From Georgenia sp. TF02-10 (GTDB lineage Bacteria; Actinomycetota; Actinomycetes; Actinomycetales; Actinomycetaceae): a stretch of 64,000 bases of DNA. Both the position numbers and the translations under genes were made by a program. Under the pieces are notes generated by a model that was not told where the DNA came from, did no database searches, and saw only the letters and a program-made list of their open reading frames with translations. Location of the stretch: positions 806,001-870,000 of the forward strand of contig NZ_CP094289.1 in NCBI RefSeq assembly GCF_022759505.1, in the 5' to 3' direction. This document shows, in pieces, positions 23,803-30,999 of this stretch; within the stretch, counting starts at the first letter, position 1; every line of letters begins with the position of its first letter.

Positions 23803-24843
23803 CTAGTTCCACGGGTCGACGCCGACGCGCATGTCCTTCCCGGACGCGGCGAGGTCGAGGGCGTCGACGGTCTGGTCGAGCGCTAGCTGCGAGCCGACGA
23901 GGTCGTCGACCTGTATCCGGCCGGTGGAGACGAGGTCGGCCACGGCCCGGAAGTCGTCGAGCCGGCACGATGAGGCCCCAACGATCTCCCACTCGTTGTA
24001 GTGGATGTCGTTGGCCGGGATGACCAGGTCCGCCTCCGAGCCGAAGCCGGCGAACACCGAGATTCGCGCACCGGGCGCGAGAGCTCCGAGGTAAGGGGTG
24101 AGGGCGTCGCTGCGGCCGATGGCCATGATTAGCACGTCGATACCGCCGTCGCCCCAGTCCTTGATCTTCGCCGCCGTGTCCTCGCCCGGTGCCAGCACCA
24201 GGTCAGCACCGGAGGCCGCCGCGATCGCGCGTCGTCCCTCGATCGGGTCAACCGCTGCCACCCGGGGGATACCGAGGGCCCTGGCGAGACGGATGTGCAG
24301 GAGCCCGAGCGGGCCGCAGCCGACGACGAGCAGCGTCTCCGCCTCGGTCGATCGGACGAGCGTCTGCCCGTTGTACGCACATGCCAGCGGTTCGACGATG
24401 GCCGCTTCGGCAGCCGAGACGCCAGGGACGGGCACTATGTTCTGCACGGCGTTGGCGGGCACCCTGACGTACTGGGAGAGGCCACCGGGGAGCTGGTAGC
24501 CGAAGGCGACTCGGTTCCGGCAAATGTTCTCATGTCCCTTGCGGCACGCGGCACACCTGCCGCACGGCACCAGCGGGTAGATGCAGACACGGTCGCCCAT
24601 GACCAAGTGGCCTGGAAGGGGACCGTTCGAGTCAGCGATGTGACCGGCGAACTCGTGGCCGAGCACGGTCGGGAAGGTGACGTTCCGAGACTTCCGCCCC
24701 GTGAAGATTCGCACGTCCGTGCCGCAGAGCAAGGTGGCGTCTACCTTGACGAGCACCTCGCCAGGTTCGAGCTCCGGGACCGGAACCTCGGCGATCCGAA
24801 GATCGTGCGGCGCATCGAGGATGGCCTGGCGCATTGTCGTCAT
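23803..24843 (-). CDS. Zinc-dependent alcohol/polyol dehydrogenase (MDR), 346 aa
   Basis: A medium-chain dehydrogenase with the catalytic zinc ligands in LLCGTDVRIF (Cys near residue 40) and GHEFAGH, the structural zinc cysteines in CGRCAACRKGHENIC, and the Rossmann motif VVGCGPLGLLHIRLA. It resembles sorbitol, threonine and galactitol dehydrogenases, which oxidise a secondary alcohol to a ketone with NAD. As second gene of the operon it probably performs the first oxidation of an imported polyol or sugar acid. Its ATG overlaps the TGA of the regulator gene (ATGA), so the two are coupled. Substrate unproven. Confidence 0.88.
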   Translation of the reverse strand: MTTMRQAILDAPHDLRIAEVPVPELEPGEVLVKVDATLLCGTDVRIFTGRKSRNVTFPTVLGHEFAGHIADSNGPLPGHLVMGDRVCIYPLVPCGRCAACRKGHENICRNRVAFGYQLPGGLSQYVRVPANAVQNIVPVPGVSAAEAAIVEPLACAYNGQTLVRSTEAETLLVVGCGPLGLLHIRLARALGIPRVAAVDPIEGRRAIAAASGADLVLAPGEDTAAKIKDWGDGGIDVLIMAIGRSDALTPYLGALAPGARISVFAGFGSEADLVIPANDIHYNEWEIVGASSCRLDDFRAVADLVSTGRIQVDDLVGSQLALDQTVDALDLAASGKDMRVGVDPWN

Positions 24844-25691
24844 GATGCTTGCCCTTCCGTTTCAGCCGCCGCTTCTTCAGGCTCGACGGTCGCCTGCCGG
24901 ATCTCGCTCGCTCCGGACTCACGCATGACCTCGACCGCCTCAGGCGACGCCTCGTCGTCCGTGATGAGGCACCAGGAGGCGGGGAGTGGTGACCAGTAGT
25001 TGAAGTAGCCGCCCTGGAGCTTGGAGGAGTCGGCTAGGACTACGACGTTTTTCGCCTGGGTCATCATCAAGCTCTTGATCCGGCACTGATCCAAGGTGCG
25101 AGAGGCGATGCCCAGCCTCGGGTCAACTGCCTCGGCGCCGATGAACGCCGTCGTCGCGTAGACGTGGCGGAGCATCGCCTCGGCCTCTGCGCCGGCGATC
25201 GTCTCGTTCGTGTGGCGCAGGCGCCCGCCCAGGACAATGACAGAGACATCGTGGTTCTTCTCGAGCAGGGCGTTGATGGTCCCGATCCCGTTGGTGAATA
25301 CGGTGAGCCGAGCAGCCTCGAGGTGTCGTGCCAGTGATTCTGTCGTCGTTCCGGCGTCGACGATGAGGACGTCCTCGTCCGCCACGCCAGCGGCGGCGAG
25401 GCGTCCGATTGCGTCCTTCGCGGCCCGCCGGGTAGTCGCGCGCTGCCTGACTGGTAGTTCGTCACGCGGACGGGCCAGGGTGGCGCCTCCGTAGGTGCGG
25501 GTCACCCCGTACTCCTGACGGAGCCGCGTGAGGTCGCGGCGCATGGTCGCGAGCGAGACACCGAAGCGCTCGGCGAGCTGCTCGACGGTCAGCTCATCTC
25601 CGGCCTCCAGCAGGCGCAGGATCTCCGCGCGCCGGGCGGCACCGCGGACGTCGCGTCGCCGGGAGGGGAGTAGTAGTTCTTCGGTGCTCAT
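24840..25691 (-). CDS. DeoR/GlpR-family transcriptional regulator, 283 aa
   Basis: The N-terminal winged helix-turn-helix reads RAEILRLLEAGDELTVEQLA then ERFGVSLATMRRDLTRL, near residues 21-57. The rest is the DeoR sensor domain with LIVDAGTTTESLARHL, VFTNGIGTINALLE and VIVLGGRLRHTNETIAG, which bind a phosphorylated sugar. It ends with an acidic Ala/Glu-rich tail. First gene of the six-gene operon; a perfect inverted repeat begins 14 bases upstream of its start, so self-repression released by a pathway sugar phosphate is likely. AGGAAG precedes the ATG. Confidence 0.9.
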   Translation of the reverse strand: MSTEELLLPSRRRDVRGAARRAEILRLLEAGDELTVEQLAERFGVSLATMRRDLTRLRQEYGVTRTYGGATLARPRDELPVRQRATTRRAAKDAIGRLAAAGVADEDVLIVDAGTTTESLARHLEAARLTVFTNGIGTINALLEKNHDVSVIVLGGRLRHTNETIAGAEAEAMLRHVYATTAFIGAEAVDPRLGIASRTLDQCRIKSLMMTQAKNVVVLADSSKLQGGYFNYWSPLPASWCLITDDEASPEAVEVMRESGASEIRQATVEPEEAAAETEGQAS

Positions 25692-25704
25692 GAGGACTTC
25701 CTAC

Positions 25705-25748
25705 ATGAGCGGTTCGATCATGTCAACGTTGGTGCTCGAACCGCTCAT
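25705..25748. promoter_or_regulatory. Perfect 13-base inverted repeat, probable DeoR operator
   Basis: ATGAGCGGTTCGA and TCGAACCGCTCAT form an exact inverted repeat with an 18-base spacer. It sits between the leftward DeoR-led operon and the rightward MFS gene, close to the DeoR ribosome site, so a bound repressor would block both directions. I did not find a second full copy in this region. Confidence 0.65.
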
Positions 25749-25929
25749 CTCACGCCCCGGACAGATGCACTTGACAGCATCTTTGGGTTGCGGCAAGCAT
25801 GCTGGCCAACTTCGAGCGCGCGGTGCGCTCGTCGGAGCGGGCCGGTCCGTGAGCGGACCGTGCACGAGTGCTTGCCCCCGCCAAGTCCCCGATGCGTGTT
25901 GTGAGCACGCAGGTACGAGGAGGTACCCG

Positions 25930-27249
25930 ATGAGCAGTGACACGAAAGTCGACGCCACGACGGCACAGCCGAGGTCGCGCGCCTCGAGGATCCGCTGGTG
26001 GATGGCGGTCTTCTGTGCCGTCGGCTTGGCCATCAACTACATCGACCGATCAGCCATCTCAGTCGCACTGCCGTTCATGTCCGAGGACCTCGGGATCACT
26101 CCGGCGGAGCAGGGGTTGATCCTCAGCGCGTTCTCCTGGTCCTACGCGCTCATGCAGATCCCTGCAGGGCGACTCATCGACCGCTTCGGTGAGCGAATCA
26201 TGTTCGGCGCCTCGGTGCTGGTCTGGTCGCTGTTCACGGCCGGCACGGCGCTGGTCCACACCTTCGCCGCCCTGCTCACGTTGCGTCTGGGTCTCGGTGT
26301 CGGGGAGGCGGGTGCATACCCGTCGGCCGCGAAGACTGTCTCGCGCTGGTTCCCGAAGCGGGAGCGCGCCAGGGCGACGTCCGTCTACGACTCCGGCGCC
26401 CGGATCGGCAGCGCCGTCGCCACGCCGCTCATCGCCTTCATCATCGCTCTGTGGGGCTGGCAGGCGGTCTTCCTTATCGCCGGCGGCATCGGCATCCTGT
26501 GGGCCATCGGCTGGTGGGCGATCTACCGGAGCCCCGAAGCCATGGGTTCGGTGAACCCCGCGGAGATGGCGATCGTCAACGCAGATCGGGGTGGCGCCCC
26601 TGCGAGCGCCTCTACCGAGAAGGCCATGCCACTTGTCGAGCTGCTCAAGCACCGCACGGTGTGGGGCATGATGCTCGGCTTCTTCGCCGTGAACTTTATG
26701 GTGACGTTCTTCCTGACCTGGTTCCCCACCTACCTTGTCCAGGACCGCGGGTTTGATCTGCTCAAGCTCGGCGCTTTCGGCGCGATCCCGCCGATCGCCG
26801 CAATCGCAGGGTCCTGGATCGGTGGGCTGACGGGTGACTTCTTGCTGAGCAAGGGTTGGAGCGTGACCAAGGTTCGCAAGACCTGCCTCGTGGGCGGCAT
26901 GCTCGGATGCTCGGTCATCGCCCTCGCCGCCGTTGCTCCCGCGGCCTGGCAGGCGCTGACGTTGATGTCGATCTCCTACGCGGCCTCGTCGTTCACGATC
27001 GTGGCAATCTGGTGCCTTCCGGCGGACGTTGCCCCCACCGGTACCGTCGCTTCTCTGGGGGCGACGCAGAACTTCTTCGCCAACATCGGATCGGCTCTCA
27101 GCCCCATCATCATCGGCGCTCTCTACGGTGCCACCGGAAACTTCGGCCTGCCGCTTGCGACGGCCGGCGGAGTGGCGATCCTCGGTGCTCTGGCGTTCGG
27201 CCTGATCATCAAGCGGGTGGAGCCGATCGTGAATTCGAAGGCCGCCTGA
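25930..27249 (+). CDS. MFS transporter, anion:cation symporter (ACS) type, 439 aa
   Basis: A 12-segment major facilitator with signatures of the ACS branch, which moves sugar acids and other organic anions: INYIDRSAISVALPFMSEDL near residues 38-57, LGLGVGEAGAYPSAAKTVSR near 119-138 and WFPKRERARATSVYDSGARI just after. GAGGAGG precedes the ATG. It is divergent from the DeoR-led operon and shares its intergenic operator candidate, so it is probably the importer for that pathway. The branch likeness hints at an acidic substrate such as an aldonate, which would fit a downstream keto acid reductase, though ACS members also carry other small anions. Confidence 0.88.
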   Translation: MSSDTKVDATTAQPRSRASRIRWWMAVFCAVGLAINYIDRSAISVALPFMSEDLGITPAEQGLILSAFSWSYALMQIPAGRLIDRFGERIMFGASVLVWSLFTAGTALVHTFAALLTLRLGLGVGEAGAYPSAAKTVSRWFPKRERARATSVYDSGARIGSAVATPLIAFIIALWGWQAVFLIAGGIGILWAIGWWAIYRSPEAMGSVNPAEMAIVNADRGGAPASASTEKAMPLVELLKHRTVWGMMLGFFAVNFMVTFFLTWFPTYLVQDRGFDLLKLGAFGAIPPIAAIAGSWIGGLTGDFLLSKGWSVTKVRKTCLVGGMLGCSVIALAAVAPAAWQALTLMSISYAASSFTIVAIWCLPADVAPTGTVASLGATQNFFANIGSALSPIIIGALYGATGNFGLPLATAGGVAILGALAFGLIIKRVEPIVNSKAA

Positions 27250-27278
27250 TCGAAGGGCAGCTTGTACGAGCCTGCGAG

Positions 27279-27311
27279 GGGATGGCGGTCGGCAAGGTCG
27301 GCCGCCATCCC
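27279..27311 (+). terminator. Hairpin terminator after the MFS gene
   Basis: GGGATGGCGG and CCGCCATCCC pair perfectly over 10 bases with a 13-base loop, 30 bases after the MFS stop. No T run. The following 240 bases up to the IS element contain no gene I can support. Confidence 0.55.
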
Positions 27312-27552
27312 GTCGGTGCACGTGGGAGTACGCCTGAAGATCCTGGTGTTCCCAGTCCGACCTGGGCTTCGCTGCCGCCGAAGGTGTCCCGGGCTCCGTC
27401 GCGTCGTCGGCTAAGGGCAGGAGCACTACTGGCTCGTGGCCCCGGGCAGTACACGCAGTTGAGATGGCCGCGGGGATCCGGATGACGGTTCTCGAGAGCC
27501 ACGCAGGTGCCGGGGTTCGGTCTGTGGGTGCTCAGGATCGCTGCTGACCTTA

Positions 27553-28682
27553 CTAAGGCGGTCGTAAGTAGGTCGACTCCGGCGGCCTTTTCTGCCATAA
27601 TGGTTCTATGCGCGACAACGACGGCCGGAAGCTGGACCACGCCACCTTGGAGCAGATGCGGTTCCGCGCGGTGGACGCGGTAGAGGCCGGGGCCCACCCG
27701 GAAGATGTCGCGAAGATGCTGGGGATGCACGCGAAAACGGTGTACGGGTGGTTGGCCAGAGCGCGTGAGGGTGGCCGGGATGCGTTGAAGGCCAAACCGG
27801 TCCCGGGTCGGCCACCAAAGCTGGACGGAAGCCAGCTGCGCCGGCTTTACACACTGATCGTCGGGACCAACCCGCGCCAGCTCCAGTTCGACTTCGAGCT
27901 GTGGACCCGGGCGATGGTGCGTGAGGTGATCCGGCGCGAGTTCGGGGTGCACCTGTCGGAGGTGTCCGTGGGCCGGTTGCTCAGGAAGCTCGGCCTGTCG
28001 CCCCAGCGCCCGCTGTGGCGGGCCTGGCAGGCCGACCCCGAGGCGGTGGAGCGGTGGAAGGCGGAGGAGTTCCCCGCGATCCGGGCGGCGGCCAAGGCCG
28101 AGGGCGCGACGGTGTACTTCGCGGACGAGGCCGGCATCCGCTCGGACTACCACGCCGGGACCACCTGGGCCCCGGTCGGGCGCACCCCGGTGGTCAAGGC
28201 CACCGGGGCCCGGCACTCCCTGAACATGATCTCCGCGCTCACCCCCGCCGGAAAGCTGCGGTTCGCCACCTACACCGGCTCCTTCACCGCCGACCAGTTC
28301 ATCAGCTTCTGCAAGAAGCTGCTCGCCGACACCGGCCGCGACGGCGGCGGCGGGGTGTACCTGGTCGTCGACGGTCACTCCACCCACAAGGCCAAGAAGG
28401 TCAAGGAGTTCATCGCCTCCACCGACGGCCGGCTGAAGGTGTTCATCCTGCCCGCCTACTCACCACAGCTCAACCCCGACGAGTGGGTCTGGAAGAACGT
28501 CAAGCACGACCGCGTCGGGCGCACCGCCCCACGCACCGCCGAGGAGTTCAAGAGCAACGTCATCGCCGCGCTCCACCGCCTCCAGAAACTACCGCACCTG
28601 GTACGCGGGTTCTTCGCCGATCCAGATCTCCGCTACATCACCGCATAACGGACCGGAGTCGACTTACTTACGTTCTCCTTAG
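27553..28682 (+). mobile_element. Intact IS630-type insertion sequence, 1130 bp
   Basis: The element starts CTAAGGCGGTCGTAAG and ends CTTACGTTCTCCTTAG. Read from both ends, the terminal inverted repeats agree at 27 of 31 positions (for example GTAAGTAGGTCGACTCCGG against GTAAGTAAGTCGACTCCGG). It is flanked on both sides by TA, the target dinucleotide that IS630/Tc1-type elements duplicate. One intact transposase gene fills it. The insertion lies between genes and appears to disrupt none. Intact ends and an open transposase suggest a recent arrival. Confidence 0.88.
27608..28648 (+). CDS. IS630-family transposase, 346 aa
   Basis: The N-terminal part has a helix-turn-helix (EDVAKMLGMHAKTVYGWLAR) and a winged helix region with RPPKLDGSQLRRLYTLIV. 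The DDE catalytic residues are in VYFADEAGIRSD, YLVVDGHSTHKAKKV and SPQLNPDEWVWKNVKHD, at about residues 178, 257 and 296. The last block is the characteristic Pro-x-Leu-Asn-Pro segment of the family. The frame is open from end to end and lies between well-preserved inverted repeats, so the enzyme is probably active. It fills nearly the whole element. Confidence 0.93.
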   Translation: MRDNDGRKLDHATLEQMRFRAVDAVEAGAHPEDVAKMLGMHAKTVYGWLARAREGGRDALKAKPVPGRPPKLDGSQLRRLYTLIVGTNPRQLQFDFELWTRAMVREVIRREFGVHLSEVSVGRLLRKLGLSPQRPLWRAWQADPEAVERWKAEEFPAIRAAAKAEGATVYFADEAGIRSDYHAGTTWAPVGRTPVVKATGARHSLNMISALTPAGKLRFATYTGSFTADQFISFCKKLLADTGRDGGGGVYLVVDGHSTHKAKKVKEFIASTDGRLKVFILPAYSPQLNPDEWVWKNVKHDRVGRTAPRTAEEFKSNVIAALHRLQKLPHLVRGFFADPDLRYITA

Positions 28683-28687
28683 TAACG

Positions 28688-28713
28688 CGGCAGGGCCTAC
28701 GGGGCCGCTGCCG
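28688..28713 (-). terminator. Hairpin downstream of the DUF2530-like gene
   Basis: CGGCAG and CTGCCG, with inner GGCC pairs, form an interrupted stem just past the end of the leftward gene and right beside the IS element. A plausible terminator for that gene; no T run. Confidence 0.4.
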
Positions 28714-28723
28714 TCCCGGCGCC

Positions 28724-29215
28724 TCAGCCCTGCTGCCGGCTGGTGGCGTCGGAACTACTCGTGGCATCCGTGCCGGACTGCTCGGCTACGTCAGCGGCGG
28801 GAATCTCGCCGGGCGCGTGGATTCCGTCGGCGTCGCGAGCCGTGGGGGCGGCGCTGGTTCCGTCGACACCGTGAGTCTTGGCAGCGGCGCCGGCTCCATC
28901 GACGCTGCTGGCCGGCTCGCCGTCGTGCGCCTCTTCTAGGCCAGGGCTGGCCGCCGGGCTGCCCGCCGCCGTCGCCGTGGACCGCTGCGCCCGGTACTCG
29001 TGCACGTACCCCCACACCACGGCCCCCAGGCCAATCCCCACGCCGGTGAGGCACACGTCCGTCCAGCGGCCCGGCACCACGCCGAGCAGGTCCAGCACCG
29101 CCACCACCGCGGCGGCGATCATCCACACCACGGTGCCGGTCACCGTCATCGTGACCGCGTTGACCTTCGCGGGGGGCGGGTCCGGGCGACGCTCGAACAC
29201 GTGGGGCTCCGCCAT
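28724..29215 (-). CDS. DUF2530-like small membrane protein with long disordered tail, 163 aa
   Basis: Residues 1-20 are polar, followed by two membrane segments (VTGTVVWMIAAAVVAVLDLL and VCLTGVGIGLGAVVWGYVHE) and a short basic stretch, the layout of actinobacterial DUF2530 proteins of about 80-100 residues. After residue 78 an extra 85-residue tail rich in Ala, Gly, Asp, Thr and Ser follows with no recognisable domain. It is divergent from the alkaline phosphatase gene. Function of the family is unknown. The domain call is from memory of size and topology, so moderate. Confidence 0.6.
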   Translation of the reverse strand: MAEPHVFERRPDPPPAKVNAVTMTVTGTVVWMIAAAVVAVLDLLGVVPGRWTDVCLTGVGIGLGAVVWGYVHEYRAQRSTATAAGSPAASPGLEEAHDGEPASSVDGAGAAAKTHGVDGTSAAPTARDADGIHAPGEIPAADVAEQSGTDATSSSDATSRQQG

Positions 29216-29521
29216 GGTCTCGATAGTAGGCGCGGGACGGCGGGCGGGGCCGTCCGCCGCGCGCCAGCCGCACCGGCGCCCGGCTTTCGTCCCACACCGC
29301 CACCCCGCTCGCGTGCCGCCCCGCAAGCCCCAGCACCCGCACCGAGACCCGCCCACTGGCCACCCGCCGTCGCCCGGGGTCTTGCCCGCCCCGGCCCCCG
29401 GCGCTACGGTCGCCGGACCCGGCGGCCGCCCCGCCGTCGGCCCGCGGGCCCGCCACCGACGGCGCGCCCAGCCCCCGCCCGCGCGGGGACCACGGGAAGG
29501 CCTCGTCCGAGGGGGAAGAAC

Positions 29522-30802
29522 GTGACCAAGCAATGGCTCCGCACCGGCGTGGCGGTCACCGCCGTCGCCACGGCCGCCGGCGCCGGCCTCACCGCCGCCC
29601 ACCCGCGCTGGCCCGGCGAGCCGGACCCTCCCCACGGGCCCCAGGCGCGCAACGTCATCCTCATCCAGGGCGACGGGATGGGCCTGAGCCACCGCGAGCT
29701 CTTCCGGCTCGCGCTCGTCGGGCACGAGGGCGAGCTGGCGATGGACTCCATGCCGCACAGCGGCTGGGTGCACACCGACCCCGCCGACCCCACCGAGCCG
29801 GTGACCGACTCCGCCGCCGCCGCGACGGCCTTCGCCAGCGGGGTCAAGACCTACAACGGGGCCGTCGGCGTCGACGCCGAGGGCAACCCGGTGGAGACCC
29901 TGCTGGAGCTGGCCCGCAGGAACGGGAAGTCCACCGGCCTGGTCACCACCTCCCAGGTCACCGACGCCACGCCGGCCGCCTTCGGTGCCCACGTCACCGA
30001 CCGCTCCGCGCAGAGCGCCATCGCCCTGCAGTACCTCACCTCCTCCATGCCCGACGTCGTCCTCGGCGGCGGGGAGGACTGGTGGTACCCCGCCGGGGAC
30101 CCGGGGGAGTGGCCGGACAACCCGCCGACCGACTCCACCGAGCAGAGCAAGGGCACCGAGGGCAACCTGGTCGAGCGGGCCCAGCAGGCCGGCTACACCT
30201 ACGCCGCGACCCGGGAGGAGCTCGCCGCCGCCACCGGCCCCCGCCTGCTCGGCCTGTTCGCCAACGAGGAGATGTTCGAGCACCGCAACGAGGGCGAGGG
30301 CGCGGTCTACGACCCGGCGGTCCCGCTGCCGGAGATGGCCGCCAAGGCCCTCGACGTCCTCTCCGAGGACCGGCGCGGCTTCTTCCTCCTCATCGAGGAG
30401 GAGGGTATCGACGAGATGGCGCACCACAGCAACGCCCACCTGCTCATCGAGGCCGGCCGCGCCCTGGACGAGACGGTCGCCCTGGCCCGGGAGTTCGCCG
30501 CGGAGCACCCCCGCACGCTCGTCCTGGTGGTCGGGGACCACGAGACCGGCGGGCTGGCGATCGAGAACGTCGACCCGGACGACGAGTCCGGCGACGGCGA
30601 GGAGGCCGAGGACGGGCCGTTCACCGTCGCCGGCACCGACCTGGAGTTCACCGTGGACTGGACCACCGGCGGGCACACCGGCGCCGCCACGCCGATCACC
30701 GCCGAGGGGCCGGGGGCGGAGCGGCTGGGCGTCGTCCAGCAGAACACCGACGTCCACGACGCCGTGGTGCGCGCGATGATCGGCAACCGGCGGCCGCGTT
30801 AG
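29522..30802 (+). CDS. Secreted alkaline phosphatase, 426 aa
   Basis: A PhoA/PhoB-type metal-dependent phosphomonoesterase. A signal peptide covers about residues 1-27 (KQWLRTGVAVTAVATAAGAG). Metal and active-site motifs are NVILIQGDGMGLSHRE (first Asp), VTDSAAAATAFASGVKTYNG (nucleophilic Ser after Asp), IEEEGIDEMAHHSN (metal ligands) and VVGDHETGGLA (Asp-His). The last metal His is in WTTGGHTGAATP. GTG with GGGGGAAG upstream was chosen. It would release phosphate outside the cell. No Pho-box can be called with confidence in the 306 bases before it. Followed by a 197-base GC-rich gap without a gene. Confidence 0.9.
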   Translation: MTKQWLRTGVAVTAVATAAGAGLTAAHPRWPGEPDPPHGPQARNVILIQGDGMGLSHRELFRLALVGHEGELAMDSMPHSGWVHTDPADPTEPVTDSAAAATAFASGVKTYNGAVGVDAEGNPVETLLELARRNGKSTGLVTTSQVTDATPAAFGAHVTDRSAQSAIALQYLTSSMPDVVLGGGEDWWYPAGDPGEWPDNPPTDSTEQSKGTEGNLVERAQQAGYTYAATREELAAATGPRLLGLFANEEMFEHRNEGEGAVYDPAVPLPEMAAKALDVLSEDRRGFFLLIEEEGIDEMAHHSNAHLLIEAGRALDETVALAREFAAEHPRTLVLVVGDHETGGLAIENVDPDDESGDGEEAEDGPFTVAGTDLEFTVDWTTGGHTGAATPITAEGPGAERLGVVQQNTDVHDAVVRAMIGNRRPR

Positions 30803-30999
30803 GGGCGCTGGGCGGGCTCGGGGCGGGCCCCGGGAGGGCAACGGGCGCACGGCGACGGTGTTTCAGGCACTTGGGCGGGCGCGCGGGCCGGGCTCGGCCC
30901 TGGCCGGGGCTCGGCCTGACCGGGTCGGCGTCGCGCCCGGCCCTGGCCGGCGGCGTCGCACCGTCGACCGGCCCCGCCGGCCCGTGCCACCATGGCGCG

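Noticed and set aside
28724-30850. A 708-residue leftward frame through the alkaline phosphatase gene.
   Set aside because: Only its last 163 residues (from ATG 29215) form a sensible protein; the rest is antisense shadow of the phosphatase.
30803-30999. GC-rich direct repeats (GGGCTCGGCC-type) after the phosphatase as a terminator or regulator.
   Set aside because: Many overlapping weak stems are possible and none stands out, so no specific site is claimed.
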